From NCBI RefSeq assembly GCF_030124375.1, contig NZ_JASKLS010000007.1:186001-250000 (forward strand): DNA of 64,000 bases, read 5' to 3'. The position numbers were made by a program, and so were the translations under genes. This document shows positions 1-9,818 of this stretch, piece by piece. The notes beneath the pieces were generated by a model, which searched no databases, had not been told where the DNA came from, and worked only from the letters and a program-made list of their open reading frames with translations. This DNA is from Sinorhizobium sp. 6-70 (GTDB taxonomy: Bacteria; Pseudomonadota; Alphaproteobacteria; Rhizobiales; Rhizobiaceae). Within the stretch, counting starts at the first letter, position 1. Every line of letters starts with the position of its first letter.

Positions 1-1
1 T

Positions 2-1360
2 TCCGACGCGATCGACAATTCGGCCGGCGTCAATTCCTCCGACGTCGAGGTCAACATCAAGATCGCGCTGGCCTCGGCCATGCGGGACGGTCGGCTGACG
101 CGGCCGAAGCGCAACACGCTCCTGGCGTCGATGACCGACGAGGTGGGCCATCTGGTCTTACGCAACAACTACCAGCAATCGCTGGCGATCTCGCTCACCG
201 AAATGCAGGGCCTCGCAAACCGTACGTCGCTGGCACGGCTGATGGCGCGGCTCGAGGCCGACGGCCACCTCAACCGCAAGGTCGAGACCCTGCCGACGGA
301 ACTCGCCATGAGCGAGCGTTACCAGGCGGGCAAGCCGCTGACGCGCCCCGAGATCGGCGTGCTGCTCTCCTATGCGAAGCTGGTGCTGTTCGAGGAACTG
401 ATCGTCGGCGATCTGCCGGACGATCCCTATTTCACCGCGACGCTCGAGCGCTATTTCCCGGCAAAGATGCGCAAGACCTATGCCGGAGACATCCGCGGAC
501 ACCGGCTGCGCCGCGAGATCATCGCGACGGTCCTCGGCAACGAAACGATCAACCGCGGCGGTCCCGCCTTCGTTTCGACGCTCACCGATTCGACCGGCTT
601 TCTTTCCGGCGACGTCGTCAAGGCGGCCGTACTGGCGCTCGACGGCTTCGAGCTGCAGCGGATTTACGGAGAGATCGACGCGCTCGACAATAAGGTCGGT
701 GGCCGCGTTCAGAATGCGCTCTACCAGGAAGTGGGCCGCATCTTCGCCCTCGTCACCGAGAAGGCGTTGCGCACGGGCGCCGCAAGGGGACCGGTATCCG
801 ATGCGGTTTCGCGTCTGCGTGACGGCTTGCAGAAGCTGCGCGGCACGATGCGCACTGCGATTTCCGGAGAAAGCGCCGAAGAAGCGCGATTGAAGGCCGC
901 GACCTTCATCGAAAGCGGCGTACCGGCAAAGCTTGCGGAGGAAATCGCCGAGCTGTCGCTGATGACCCTCGTGCCGGAGATCATGCAAATCTCCACCGAA
1001 ACGAAGGAAACGCTGAGCCGCACGGCGCAGGGCTATTTCACCGTGACGGGGAACCTCAGGATCAACCGGCTGCTCGCCGCCGCCGACCGCGTTCCCGCCA
1101 CCGAGCAGTTCGAGGCCATGGCGCTCTCGCGCGCCGTCGCCGATATCGGCGCGGCACGGCGGGATATCACGGTGGCAGCCCTCGTCGAGCAGAAGGGCGA
1201 ACGCAATCCAGTGCTTGCCTGGCAGGACAACGATCGCGAACGCGTCTCGCGCGTCGACGACCAGTTGAAGCTGCTCACCGAGAAGGGCGAGACGACACTC
1301 GCCAAGATCACGGTAGCGGCTGGCCTGCTCAACGACCTTGCACGCGCCAAGGCGAAATGA
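2..1360 (+). CDS. NAD-specific glutamate dehydrogenase, large type (C-terminal part)
   Basis: The reading frame is already open at base 2, so this is the last 452 residues of a gene that starts upstream of the window. The first residues contain DNSAGVNSSDVEVNIKI, a signature of the roughly 1,600-residue NAD-GDH family that deaminates glutamate to 2-oxoglutarate. The rest is the helical C-terminal region of that family. It ends in a TGA at 1358-1360 and is followed by a GC-rich hairpin. The catalytic core and start are outside the window. Confidence 0.9.
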   Translation, partial: SDAIDNSAGVNSSDVEVNIKIALASAMRDGRLTRPKRNTLLASMTDEVGHLVLRNNYQQSLAISLTEMQGLANRTSLARLMARLEADGHLNRKVETLPTELAMSERYQAGKPLTRPEIGVLLSYAKLVLFEELIVGDLPDDPYFTATLERYFPAKMRKTYAGDIRGHRLRREIIATVLGNETINRGGPAFVSTLTDSTGFLSGDVVKAAVLALDGFELQRIYGEIDALDNKVGGRVQNALYQEVGRIFALVTEKALRTGAARGPVSDAVSRLRDGLQKLRGTMRTAISGESAEEARLKAATFIESGVPAKLAEEIAELSLMTLVPEIMQISTETKETLSRTAQGYFTVTGNLRINRLLAAADRVPATEQFEAMALSRAVADIGAARRDITVAALVEQKGERNPVLAWQDNDRERVSRVDDQLKLLTEKGETTLAKITVAAGLLNDLARAKAK

Positions 1361-1362
1361 CA

Positions 1363-1394
1363 CAGTCCGTCCGGGCAAAGGGCCCGGAGGACTG
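1363..1394 (+). terminator. GC-rich hairpin after the GDH gene
   Basis: The arms CAGTCC-g-TCCGGGC and GCCCGGA-GGACTG pair over 13 bp with one bulged G and a short AAAGG loop, two bases after the GDH stop codon. No T-run follows, so it could be a Rho-assisted stop or a 3'-end stabiliser. Confidence 0.4.
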
Positions 1395-1482
1395 ATTCCG
1401 CTCCGGGTTTAGTCGCGATTTCAACGCGTTATCGCCCTCGCCGAAATCGGTCGGCGGGGGCGATAAAATCCAGGAGGGGAGA

Positions 1483-2871
1483 TTGGACGTTACGGCCGAA
1501 GCGAGAGAGCAGCCCAGAGCGTCGCGCCTCGGCATCATCGGCTGGATGCTGTTCGACTGGGCCGCGCAGCCTTTTTTCACCGTCATCACCACTTTCATCT
1601 TCGCGCCCTATTTCGTTTCGCGGCTCACGGCCGACCATGTGCAGGGGCAGGCAATCTGGGGCTATACGCTCACTGTCTCGGGCATCATCATCGCGGTTCT
1701 TTCGCCCGTGCTCGGCGCGATCGCCGACGCGACGGGACCGCGCAAGCCCTGGATCGGCTTCTTCGCCGTCATCAAGATCGTCTCGCTCGCCATGTTGTGG
1801 TTCGCCGCACCGGGCTCGCCCATCCTCTATCCCGCGATTTGCCTCGCCCTGGCGACCGTTGCCGCCGAATTTTCCATCGTCTTCAATGATTCGATGATGA
1901 CGCGCCTGGTGAGCGAGAAGGAAGTCGGCCGCATCTCGAACATTGCCTGGGGCCTCGGCTATCTCGGCGGCATGATCGTCCTGATCGCGGTGGTTGCGCT
2001 CATTGCCGGAAATCCTGCGACGGGAAAGACGGCACTCGGGCTCGACCCGATTTTCGGCATCGATCTCGCCAAAGGGGAGGATGCCCGCATCACCGGACCG
2101 ATCTCGGCCGCCTGGTACCTGATCTTCATCCTGCCGATGTTCCTGTTCACTCCGGATGCGACCAAGGCGGCGATGCCGTTGGGCAGGGCCGCCGCGACGG
2201 GGCTTTCGGAGTTGAAGGGCACGCTCGGGGAATTGAAGCAAAGGCCCGGGATACTGCGCTTCCTGATCGCCCGGATGATCTTTCAGGACGGCGTCAATGG
2301 TCTGCTGGCGCTCGGCGGTACCTTTGCTGCGGGGATGTTCGCCTGGCAGACGATGGAGCTCGGCATCTACGGCATCATCCTCAACGTCGTCGCTATCGGC
2401 GGCTGCCTTTGTGCGAGCTGGCTCGATGCGCGGCTCGGCTCGAAAACGATCGTGGTATGGAGCCTCATCTGCCTCACCATTGCCACGCTCGGGATCGTCT
2501 CGACCGGCCCTGGCTTCACCCTGTTCGGGCTGCTCACGCTTCCGACGGAAGACACCGGCGGTCTCTTCGGCACGGCGGCGGAAAAGGCCTACATTTTCTA
2601 CGGCCTTCTGGTCGGCATCGCCTTCGGACCGGTTCAGGCCTCGTCTCGCTCCTACCTCGCCCGAAGCGTCGCGATTGAGGAAGCGGGGCGCTATTTCGGC
2701 CTCTACGCCCTTTCCGGACGCGCGACCTCGTTTCTTGCTCCCGCTTCCGTCGCAACGATCACCGTGATGGCCGGTTCCGCCCGCATCGGCATGATGGCGC
2801 TCGTCGCCTTCCTCGCCGTGGGTCTCGTCATCCTTCTGCGCACGCCCTATCCGGCGCATCGCCCGGCATGA
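1483..2871 (+). CDS. MFS transporter, UMF1 family
   Basis: A 462-residue polytopic membrane protein with about 12 hydrophobic segments. The start is a TTG at 1483 preceded by a strong AGGAGGGGA ribosome site at 1472-1480. No ATG in a comparable position fits. The N-terminal GWMLFDWAAQPFFTVI stretch is typical of the UMF1 branch of the major facilitator superfamily, which includes Atg22-like permeases. The substrate cannot be inferred. The gene stands alone between the GDH gene and the convergent purH, and its stop codon touches the hairpin that terminates purH. Confidence 0.8.
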   Translation: MDVTAEAREQPRASRLGIIGWMLFDWAAQPFFTVITTFIFAPYFVSRLTADHVQGQAIWGYTLTVSGIIIAVLSPVLGAIADATGPRKPWIGFFAVIKIVSLAMLWFAAPGSPILYPAICLALATVAAEFSIVFNDSMMTRLVSEKEVGRISNIAWGLGYLGGMIVLIAVVALIAGNPATGKTALGLDPIFGIDLAKGEDARITGPISAAWYLIFILPMFLFTPDATKAAMPLGRAAATGLSELKGTLGELKQRPGILRFLIARMIFQDGVNGLLALGGTFAAGMFAWQTMELGIYGIILNVVAIGGCLCASWLDARLGSKTIVVWSLICLTIATLGIVSTGPGFTLFGLLTLPTEDTGGLFGTAAEKAYIFYGLLVGIAFGPVQASSRSYLARSVAIEEAGRYFGLYALSGRATSFLAPASVATITVMAGSARIGMMALVAFLAVGLVILLRTPYPAHRPA

Positions 2872-2903
2872 AAAACCCGCCGCGAGGGTTTTCGCGGCGG
2901 GTT
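2871..2903 (-). terminator. Rho-independent terminator of purH
   Basis: A perfect 12-bp stem (AACCCGCCGCGA with TCGCGGCGGGTT, arms 2874-2885 and 2892-2903) has a 6-base loop. On the minus strand it is followed by a T-run (complement of the A's at 2871-2875), which fits termination of purH. It also lies at the 3' end of the convergent MFS gene. Confidence 0.8.
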
Positions 2904-2924
2904 CGTGAAGGGGTATCAACCGCG

Positions 2925-4535
2925 TCAATGCCGGAAATGGCGCATGCCGGTGAAGACCATGGCAACGTTGTGCTCGTTTGCCGCGGTAATCACCTCCTCG
3001 TCACGCATCGAGCCACCCGGCTGGATAACGGCGGTGGCGCCGGCTGCGATCGCCGACAGGAGGCCGTCGGCGAAGGGCAGGAAGGCTTCCGATGCGACCG
3101 CCGAGCCGCGCGTCAGCGGTTCGGCGAGACCGAGCGCCTTCGCAGCTTCCTCCGCCTTGATGGCTGCGATGCGGGCCGAATCGACGCGGCTCATCTGGCC
3201 GGCGCCGATGCCGGCCGTCTGGCCGTCCTTGGCATAGACGATGGCGTTCGACTTGACGTGCTTCGCCACCTTGAAGGCGAACTTCATGTCTTCGAGCTCC
3301 TGCGCGGTCGGTGCGCGCCTGGTCACGACCTTGAGTTCGAGGTCCTCGACCATGCCGTTGTCGCGCGTCTGGACGAGCAGGCCGCCGGCGACCGTCTTTG
3401 CGGAAAGGCCCGGCAGGCGCGGATCCGGCAAGCCACCGGTCGCAAGCAGCCGGAGGTTCGGCTTGCGCGCGATGATCGCCTTCGCCTCGTCGCTGACCGA
3501 CGGCGCGATGATGACTTCGGTGAAGAGCTTGACGATCTCGTCCGCCGTCTCGGCGTCGAGTTCCTGGTTGAGCGCGATGATCCCGCCGAAGGCCGACGTC
3601 GAATCGCAGGCGAGCGCCCGGCGGTAAGCTTCCGCAAGCGACGGCGCCGTCGCGACGCCGCAGGGGTTGGCGTGCTTGATGATTGCGCAGGCCGGCGCCT
3701 TCTCCGGCAGGAACTCGGCAACGAGCTCGAAAGCGGCGTCGGTGTCGTTGATGTTGTTATAGGAAAGCTGTTTGCCCTGCAGCAGCGTGGCGGTCGCGAC
3801 CCCCGGCCGGTTCTCGCCGGTCACGTAGAAGCCCGCCTTCTGATGCGGGTTTTCGCCGTAGCGCATCTCTTGCCTGAGCACGCCGCCGATCACGCGATGG
3901 CGCGGCATCGGCGTATCGAGCACGTCGGCGAACCAGTTGGAGATCGCGGCATCGTAGGCCGCCGTGCGGGCGTACGCCTTTGCCGCCATTTTCTGGCGGA
4001 AGGCATAGTGCGTCGTGCCGCCGGCGATTTCTTCGAGAAGGGGCGTATAGTCGGCGGGATCGGTGACGATGGTGACGTAGGCATGGTTCTTCGCCGAGGC
4101 GCGGATCATCGCCGGGCCGCCGATGTCGATGTTCTCGACCGTCGTCGGATAATCGCCGCCCTTGGCGCGAACCTCCTCGAACGGATAGAGATTGATGACG
4201 GCAAGATCGATGGCTGTAATGCCGTGCTTGCCCATCGCCGCCACGTGCTCGGCATCGTCGCGAATGGCGAGCAGGCCGCCGTGAACACCCGGGTGAAGCG
4301 TCTTGACGCGGCCATCCATGACCTCCGGAAAGCCGGTCAACTCCGAAACGTCGCTCACCGGGAGGCCGGCGTCCGACAGTGCCTTGTGCGTGCCGCCGGT
4401 CGAAACAAGCCGTACGCCCTTTTCGTGAAGAGCACGCGCGAGCTCGACAATGCCGGTTTTGTCGGAAACCGAGAGGAGGGCGGTGCGGATCCGGACTTCG
4501 TCCGGGGCGGGGATTTTCTTGGAGGCGACAGCCAT
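2925..4535 (-). CDS. purH: Bifunctional AICAR formyltransferase / IMP cyclohydrolase
   Basis: PurH catalyses the last two steps of de novo IMP synthesis. The 536-residue protein has an N-terminal MGS-like cyclohydrolase domain ([20 protein letters not shown] near residue 16) and a C-terminal formyltransferase domain containing KHANPCG. I chose the ATG at 4533-4535 because AAAGGAG lies just upstream. A longer in-frame opening to 4610 adds 25 non-conserved residues. The gene is followed by a classic terminator. The next gene upstream on the same strand (heparinase-like) is 239 bp away across a repeat element, so purH probably has its own promoter. Confidence 0.97.
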   Translation of the reverse strand: MAVASKKIPAPDEVRIRTALLSVSDKTGIVELARALHEKGVRLVSTGGTHKALSDAGLPVSDVSELTGFPEVMDGRVKTLHPGVHGGLLAIRDDAEHVAAMGKHGITAIDLAVINLYPFEEVRAKGGDYPTTVENIDIGGPAMIRASAKNHAYVTIVTDPADYTPLLEEIAGGTTHYAFRQKMAAKAYARTAAYDAAISNWFADVLDTPMPRHRVIGGVLRQEMRYGENPHQKAGFYVTGENRPGVATATLLQGKQLSYNNINDTDAAFELVAEFLPEKAPACAIIKHANPCGVATAPSLAEAYRRALACDSTSAFGGIIALNQELDAETADEIVKLFTEVIIAPSVSDEAKAIIARKPNLRLLATGGLPDPRLPGLSAKTVAGGLLVQTRDNGMVEDLELKVVTRRAPTAQELEDMKFAFKVAKHVKSNAIVYAKDGQTAGIGAGQMSRVDSARIAAIKAEEAAKALGLAEPLTRGSAVASEAFLPFADGLLSAIAAGATAVIQPGGSMRDEEVITAANEHNVAMVFTGMRHFRH

Positions 4536-4667
4536 CAACCATGCTCCTTTGGCGGCGCCGGACGCCTGGGGAGAAAGGTGCCGGCGATTGGGATGGCTGC
4601 CCGTTAGCATAGCTTGCCCCGGGAAGGAACCTTCAGCACCGTTGGCAGCGGAAAATAGGCGGCAAGC

Positions 4668-4763
4668 TAGAGCAATTCCAGGAAAAGTGTGTAACGGTTT
4701 TCCGTCCGGAATTGCGTAGTTTCAAAGAGTTAGATTATTTCACTGTTTCAATGAAATAATCCA
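4668..4763. repeat. Intergenic palindromic repeat, family A (copy 1)
   Basis: The element begins TAGAGCAATTCCAGG and contains GCAATTCC paired with GGAATTGC plus inner GGAAAA paired with TTTTCC. It ends in an AT-rich palindrome around GTTTCAATGAAAT. Nearly the same sequence occurs at 13100-13205 and in part at 34311-34374. It fills the gap between the heparinase-like gene and purH. Confidence 0.85.
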
Positions 4764-4774
4764 GACTCGGAAGC

Positions 4775-6460
4775 CTAGCTCTCGCGGGTAAGGGTCCACT
4801 GGATTTCCGGCTGTCCCGCGGCAGCGAAGGTGACGGTTATCTGCGACGAGGCCCGCACGCCCGAAGGATCGGCGAAGAAGATATCCTCCTCGATCGCCAG
4901 TTCCCCATCCCGGCAGGCGAACAGCCAGGCCTCGCCATCGGGCGCGGCCAGATAGATTTCGCTGTCGCTCGCCCGCCGCATCGCGATCGCCGGGTGGATG
5001 TGAAAGCGGGCGACGGCACTGGCAGCGTTGGCCGCATCGGGATCGCCGCCATCCCCTCGCGAAAGCCGATCGCGTCCGCGAAGCAGCCGGCCGCCGTTCA
5101 AGATGCTGATATCGCGTTCATGAAGCAGGCCGAAGGAAGCGAGATAACCGTCGTGGCTGGCCCAGAGGGACTCGATGCTGCCCGGCTCGTCCCTTCGCTC
5201 GACCAGCACCGTGGAGAGCCCGGACGTCATGATCGGCCCGAGGAACCGCGATTGGGAAAAGCGGCACGAGGACGTATCGTTGACCGTCACCGTGGAATGG
5301 GCGGCGGTCGCCCGGGCCATCTGACGAAATCGTTCCCCTGCAAACTTCGGTGCGCCGGAGTTGATGACGAAGCGGTTTCTGCCCGACGACATCTCGAAGG
5401 AGAGGCAGCCCGCATGGGCACTGCGCGAAAGGTCGATCGAGAGCGGGCGCCCGGTATCCATGATGACGACGGTTTCACCGAGAAACAGCCGCTCATAATG
5501 GGCATGGGGCAGCGAGTGGAACGGCTCGCCGGCCGTTTCGTCATACCGCAGCACAGAGGCGAGTTCATGCGCGAGAACCGAGGTCGCACCGTTGAAAAGC
5601 GCGAGTTCGCCGCCCTGGTGACGGAAGAAACGCAAGGCCGGATACATCCGGTCGATGCAGGGAATGAGCCGTGACGGCACATCGTGGCCAAGGTTGACGT
5701 AGGTTTGCCGGAGCGGCAGCAGATCGAGCAGAAGCTCGAGCCCCGCCCGCGGGCTGCGCGACGAATGCGCGCCGTCCGGCAGGATCTGGCGATCGAGCTC
5801 CAGATCGAGATTGCGGGAGGCCTTGCGGATGGCGGAAGCGGAGGCCGGCATCGACACGGACGCCATGGCGAGCGCCATGCGCACGCGAAGCCGCGCCTCG
5901 CCGTCGCAGACCGTGTCCGCAATGTGCCGGAGGTAGCGAACCTGGAAAGCCAGGCTTTTCAGGAAGCGGCGGTAGAACCCGTGCTCTGCGTTCCGCAGCA
6001 CCACCGGCGAATGCGACAGCCAGGCGATGATGCGCTGGGCGATCACGTCAGCTTCCCAGGAGATGTCGCCGATCGTGCGGCCGTGGCTGCCGATCCAGTC
6101 GTCGAGGATCTGCCGGAGCCTGACGTAGCCGGCATCGTCGCGGATCGCGCGCATATGCCTGAGCCAGCCGAAGGAATGGAGGCGGGCCGCAAATTCGTGC
6201 GACGGCAAATCGATCTCAAAGGGGGATTCGCCTTCGGTATCGAGCACGCGGCCCGCAAGCGGAAAGCGGCCTTCGAGAATCTCTTCGGCAACGAAGGGAT
6301 CGATCGCCCTCAGATCGGTCGGCGCAACGATCAGTCGATCCGGAGTCGACCCGGCAAAGCGCATCGCTGTCAGGCGGCCGAGCGAGATGCGGCGCGAAAA
6401 TCGGCGCCAGCCTTCCCGCAGATACAGGTAAAGAAGCCTTTGCTTACCGGAAAACACCAT
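4775..6460 (-). CDS. Heparinase II/III family protein
   Basis: A 561-residue protein resembling the heparinase II/III family: an alpha-helical N-terminal region with several W/R-rich motifs (WEADVIAQRIIAWL) and a beta-rich C-terminal half (HAGCLSFEMSSGRNRFVINSGAP, then AAHSTVTVNDTSS) typical of polysaccharide lyase supersandwich folds. It has no signal peptide. The ATG at 6460 is the only good start. Proteins of this type sit between purH and rsmB in other rhizobia as I recall, but their substrate is unknown and lyase activity should not be assumed. Both flanks are repeat elements, so it is probably monocistronic. Confidence 0.8.
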   Translation of the reverse strand: MVFSGKQRLLYLYLREGWRRFSRRISLGRLTAMRFAGSTPDRLIVAPTDLRAIDPFVAEEILEGRFPLAGRVLDTEGESPFEIDLPSHEFAARLHSFGWLRHMRAIRDDAGYVRLRQILDDWIGSHGRTIGDISWEADVIAQRIIAWLSHSPVVLRNAEHGFYRRFLKSLAFQVRYLRHIADTVCDGEARLRVRMALAMASVSMPASASAIRKASRNLDLELDRQILPDGAHSSRSPRAGLELLLDLLPLRQTYVNLGHDVPSRLIPCIDRMYPALRFFRHQGGELALFNGATSVLAHELASVLRYDETAGEPFHSLPHAHYERLFLGETVVIMDTGRPLSIDLSRSAHAGCLSFEMSSGRNRFVINSGAPKFAGERFRQMARATAAHSTVTVNDTSSCRFSQSRFLGPIMTSGLSTVLVERRDEPGSIESLWASHDGYLASFGLLHERDISILNGGRLLRGRDRLSRGDGGDPDAANAASAVARFHIHPAIAMRRASDSEIYLAAPDGEAWLFACRDGELAIEEDIFFADPSGVRASSQITVTFAAAGQPEIQWTLTRES

Positions 6461-6516
6461 CAGCGCCCGTCGGTTTCCCTATTCCTGCAACGGACCCTTT
6501 CGAAGCGCCTGAGGCC

Positions 6517-6610
6517 ACTGTATGTGTCCCTAAATCGGAGCCGATTTAAGGACACATACAGTAATCCTAAGTGCTGCAGCGGCGGTTGGCGCCTGAAAGA
6601 CGCACGGCGC
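6517..6610 (-). repeat. Intergenic palindromic repeat, family B (copy 1)
   Basis: Read on the minus strand this carries AGCGCCGTGCGTC, GCTGCAGCACTT and a long palindrome made of ATGTGTCCTTAAATCGG and CCGATTTAGGGACACAT arms (6517-6564). The same blocks recur at 6782-6874, 16188-16284 and elsewhere. It lies just upstream of the heparinase-like gene. Confidence 0.8.
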
Positions 6611-6781
6611 TGGAGCGCATGCCGGCTTGCGCCAGAATCCCTTTCCGGCAGATGGTGCCGGAAAGATCATTAAACTTTTATCAATCCTGTCGACATTGAT
6701 AGGCCGACGGCCCGATAGCGTCAATTGTCGCGGCAAAACAGCCTGTTGACGGCGGCTGTTGCGCCAGTACCGGCCGGTCCC

Positions 6782-6874
6782 TACAGCACCGCGCGTCCAA
6801 TCGGACGCGCAAAGGTCGCTGTCGCACTTTGAATTGCTGCATGATCCTTGAATCGATTCCGATTTAAGGATTCA
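6782..6874 (+). repeat. Intergenic palindromic repeat, family B (copy 2)
   Basis: GCGCGTCCAATCGGACGCGC (perfect inverted repeat), then AAAGGTCGCTGTCGCACTTT and GAATTGCTGCATGA, then a palindrome around GAATCGATTCCGATTTAAGG. It is in opposite orientation to copy 1 and reaches the rsmB stop codon. Confidence 0.85.
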
Positions 6875-8296
6875 TGCCGTGGCGCGCTTGCGGCGAAGCA
6901 CTGCCGCATAAAAACCGTCGAGCCCGCCAGCGAACGGTGCTGCAAGCGGCAGCATGGCGGGCGTCGTCCGAAATTCGCCGCGCTCCGTGATCGCCTCACC
7001 GAGGCCAGGCCAATCGGCAGCAGCAATGGGCACGCGCTCACAATCCTCGCCGTCGCCGACGACGCGCGCAACAACGTCTTCACCCTCGCGCGGATCAAGC
7101 GAGCAGTTGGAAAAGACCACCAGCCCGCCGGGCTTTACGACGGTCAGCGCGTGGCGCAGCAAGCGTTCCTGCAGCCCTGCAAGCTTCTCGACGTCCTCCG
7201 GTCCCTTCGTCCAGAGGACATCTGGATGACGGCGCGTCGTTCCCGTGGAAGAGCAGGGGGCGTCGAGCAACGCCGCATCGAAGAGTTCCTCCGGCTGGAA
7301 GTCCGCCATATTGACTTCCTTCGTCCGGGCTTCGAGGCCGAGCCGCGCGAGGTTGGCCTTCAGGCGCCGCAGGCGGCTGGACGACTGATCGAGCGCCGTC
7401 ACTTTTGCTCCGGCGAGGATAAGCTGCGCCGTCTTGCCGCCCGGGGCCGCGCAGAGGTCGACGACGCTCTTGCCGGCCAGATCGCCGAAGAGGCGCGCCG
7501 GGATCGAGGCAGCCGCATCCTGGACCCACCACTCCCCCTCCGAAAATCCCGATAACGCGGGAATGGTGCCCGAGAAAGCGCCAAGCCGGACAGAGCCGGT
7601 CGGAAGAATTGTGCCGCCAAGGCGCTCGGCCCAGGCGGCCGGGTCGGACTTCACCGACAGGTCGATTGCGGCCGGAACCTCTTGCGCCGCCGATATGCGC
7701 TCGGCCTGTTCCCGGCCGTAGTGGACTGCAAGCCTGTCGTAAAACCAGTCGGGCATTGCCGGAATGGCCTTCACCTTGTCGAGAATGGTGTCCTTTTCCC
7801 GCGAGAGCCGACGAAGAACGGCATTGACGAGGCTCGCAAAGCGGCGATTGCGCGGATCAGCCTGCGCCTGCTCCACGGCAAGGTCGACAGCCGAGTGATC
7901 CGGAATGTCGAGATAGAGAATTTGCGCCGCGGCAACCGTCAGCACGTGGTCGAGCGCACGAGCCCCCTCCGGCAGCGGTGTTTGCAGCAGCGTGTCGATT
8001 GCCGCCCGAATACGTGGCAGGTGCCGAAGTGCCGAATTGAGGATGGCCCGCACGAGTGCGCGGTCGGCGTCATTGAGTTCGCGATAGGCCGGATTGCCGT
8101 GCTCCTGGTCGAGCATGCCGTCAAGCGAGGTCTTGCGGTCGACGACGGCTGCCAGGATCTTGGCGGCCGCCTGGCGGCTCTTCAAGCCCGGCTTCTCCGC
8201 CGTCGCGGTACCGGCGCCGCGCTGCGATGTCTTCGGCGGCGCCTTGTGAGCTCGGCTTCGTTTCGGGCGTGAATCGTTTTTCTTGTCGTCGGGCAT
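6872..8296 (-). CDS. rsmB: 16S rRNA (cytosine-967-C5) methyltransferase, RsmB/Fmu type
   Basis: A 474-residue protein with an N-terminal NusB-like helical domain (about residues 35-175) and a C-terminal SAM-dependent methyltransferase domain. The SAM loop VDLCAAPGGKTAQL, the first catalytic-type motif LLDAPCSSTGTTRRHPD and the nucleophile motif SNCSLDPREGE are all present. It modifies C967 of 16S rRNA in the cytoplasm by family knowledge. The ATG at 8294-8296 overlaps the htpX stop (TGATG), so the two genes are translationally coupled. A basic, low-complexity N-terminus precedes the fold. Confidence 0.93.
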   Translation of the reverse strand: MPDDKKNDSRPKRSRAHKAPPKTSQRGAGTATAEKPGLKSRQAAAKILAAVVDRKTSLDGMLDQEHGNPAYRELNDADRALVRAILNSALRHLPRIRAAIDTLLQTPLPEGARALDHVLTVAAAQILYLDIPDHSAVDLAVEQAQADPRNRRFASLVNAVLRRLSREKDTILDKVKAIPAMPDWFYDRLAVHYGREQAERISAAQEVPAAIDLSVKSDPAAWAERLGGTILPTGSVRLGAFSGTIPALSGFSEGEWWVQDAAASIPARLFGDLAGKSVVDLCAAPGGKTAQLILAGAKVTALDQSSSRLRRLKANLARLGLEARTKEVNMADFQPEELFDAALLDAPCSSTGTTRRHPDVLWTKGPEDVEKLAGLQERLLRHALTVVKPGGLVVFSNCSLDPREGEDVVARVVGDGEDCERVPIAAADWPGLGEAITERGEFRTTPAMLPLAAPFAGGLDGFYAAVLRRKRATA

Positions 8297-9255
8297 CAGG
8301 ACCAGGGACCTTTGGGCGGTTCGGAACCACCGCGACCCCAGCCGGTTTTCGGGACAGAGCGCGATTTGCGCACGGCATTATCAGTGCGGACCGGCGGCGT
8401 CGAGCCCATCGACATTCCGCGCGCCATCTCCTCCAGCGCCGCAACGCGATTTTCGGTGGCCGGATGGGTCGAGAAGAGATTGTCCATCCGCTCCCCGGAG
8501 AGCGGATTGATGATGAACATGTGCGCGGTCGCGGGGTTGCGCTCGGCGTCGTCATTGTGGATCACATGCGCGGCACCGGCGATTTTCTGGAGCGCCGAGG
8601 AAAGCCAGAGCGGATTGCCGCAGATCTCTGCGCCGCGTCGGTCGGCGGAATATTCGCGCGTCCGGCTGATCGCCATCTGCACCAGCATCGCCGCAAGCGG
8701 CGCGACGATCATCGCGACAAGGACGCCGACGAATCCCAGCGGGTTGTTGTTGTCGCGGTTGCCGCCGAAAAAGAAGGCGAAGTTGCCAAGCATCGAAATC
8801 GCGCCGGCAAGCGTCGCCGTCAGCGTCATCGTCAAGGTGTCGCGGTACTGGATATGCGCAAGCTCATGCGCCATCACGCCGGCGACTTCCTCATAGGAGA
8901 GCGAATGCAACAGGCCCGTGGAGGCCGCAACCGCGGCGTTCTCCGGGTTGCGGCCGGTGGCAAAGGCGTTCGGCTGCGGACTGTCGATGACATAGACGAG
9001 CGGCATCGGCAAACCTGCATTCTGCGCCAGATCCCGGACGATTCCGTAATATTCGGGCGCGGTGCGTTCATCCACTTCCTGGGCCCGGTACATGCTCAAG
9101 ACCATGCGGTCGGAATTCCAGTAGGAGAAGAAGTTCATGCCTGCGGCGATGACAAGGGCGATCATCATGCCGCCTCGGCCGCCGATGGCGTAGCCGACGG
9201 CCATAAAGAGGACGGTCATGACGGCAAGCAGCATTGCGGTGCGCATGAGGTTCAT
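8296..9255 (-). CDS. htpX: Zinc metalloprotease HtpX homologue
   Basis: An M48B membrane protease involved in quality control of inner-membrane proteins. The 319-residue protein has two N-terminal hydrophobic segments (about 5-45), the zinc site HELAH at 130-134 and further membrane segments near 145-200. I start at the ATG at 9253-9255 with GGAG upstream, giving [10 protein letters not shown]; the longer in-frame opening to 9348 is not conserved in style. The gene is first in an htpX-rsmB operon and divergent from the SDHAF4-like gene. A parS-like palindrome lies upstream at 9341. Confidence 0.95.
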   Translation of the reverse strand: MNLMRTAMLLAVMTVLFMAVGYAIGGRGGMMIALVIAAGMNFFSYWNSDRMVLSMYRAQEVDERTAPEYYGIVRDLAQNAGLPMPLVYVIDSPQPNAFATGRNPENAAVAASTGLLHSLSYEEVAGVMAHELAHIQYRDTLTMTLTATLAGAISMLGNFAFFFGGNRDNNNPLGFVGVLVAMIVAPLAAMLVQMAISRTREYSADRRGAEICGNPLWLSSALQKIAGAAHVIHNDDAERNPATAHMFIINPLSGERMDNLFSTHPATENRVAALEEMARGMSMGSTPPVRTDNAVRKSRSVPKTGWGRGGSEPPKGPWS

Positions 9256-9340
9256 GGATGAGCTCCAGGCATATCCGTATCGTTCAGCGATTGCGTGAAA
9301 AGCGTTTGCAGCCGCTTTCGTTCCGTCCAGCTCGCCCGAA

Positions 9341-9356
9341 CGTTTCACGTGAATCA
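9341..9356. promoter_or_regulatory. parS-like site 1
   Basis: CGTTTCACGTGAATCA matches the ParB consensus TGTTTCACGTGAAACA at 14 of 16 positions. It lies in the htpX/SDHAF4 divergent gap, about 11.5 kb from parB. Confidence 0.55.
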
Positions 9357-9441
9357 GGGTTTCCGTTCGAACGCCGGCCCCTTATATGATGGGGATGAAT
9401 CTTCCGCTCTTCAATATCGTTACGGAAACCCGGACCGCCTA

Positions 9442-9642
9442 ATGCAGAACGACAACGACAATGCGCCCGATCGCCCCAAACGCCCGCTGCCGGCGGCTGC
9501 GCTGCGCGCGCTGAAGGAAGCCGAGGAGAGACGGCGGGCGGCGGAACCACAAGTCATGCCGACCGAGCATGGTGGTCGCGGAGGCCTCGATCCGGCCCGA
9601 TTCGGCGATTGGGAGATCAAGGGTCGGGCGATCGATTTCTGA
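9442..9642 (+). CDS. DUF1674 / SDHAF4-like small protein (succinate dehydrogenase assembly factor 4)
   Basis: A 66-residue protein whose C-terminus GRGGLDPARFGDWEIKGRAI is the hallmark of DUF1674, the family of the mitochondrial SDH assembly factor Sdh8/SDHAF4. The start is the ATG at 9442; an in-frame extension to 9295 runs through the parS-like site and is unlikely. A role in protecting flavinylated SdhA is known for the mitochondrial protein and is inferred here. Confidence 0.85.
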   Translation: MQNDNDNAPDRPKRPLPAAALRALKEAEERRRAAEPQVMPTEHGGRGGLDPARFGDWEIKGRAIDF

Positions 9643-9818
9643 GATGCCGCAGGTCGCCATAGCGGTGAAACATAATTTCGCCGACGAATCGATAGTGCTA
9701 CTTTCGAGATAGAGTGACTTGGGGGTCCTCGGCCCGCGTCGTTCGCTCGAGTAGGATGGGAATCCGGCTCAAGGAACACGAGCCGGTTGCTTGAGTCCTC
9801 CAGCGCGGGGGCGCACAT

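Noticed and set aside
2868..4607. 579-codon plus-strand open frame opposite purH
   Set aside because: It is antisense to a clear purH along its whole length; GC-rich codons leave the opposite strand open. Composition is Arg/Asp-rich with no domain.
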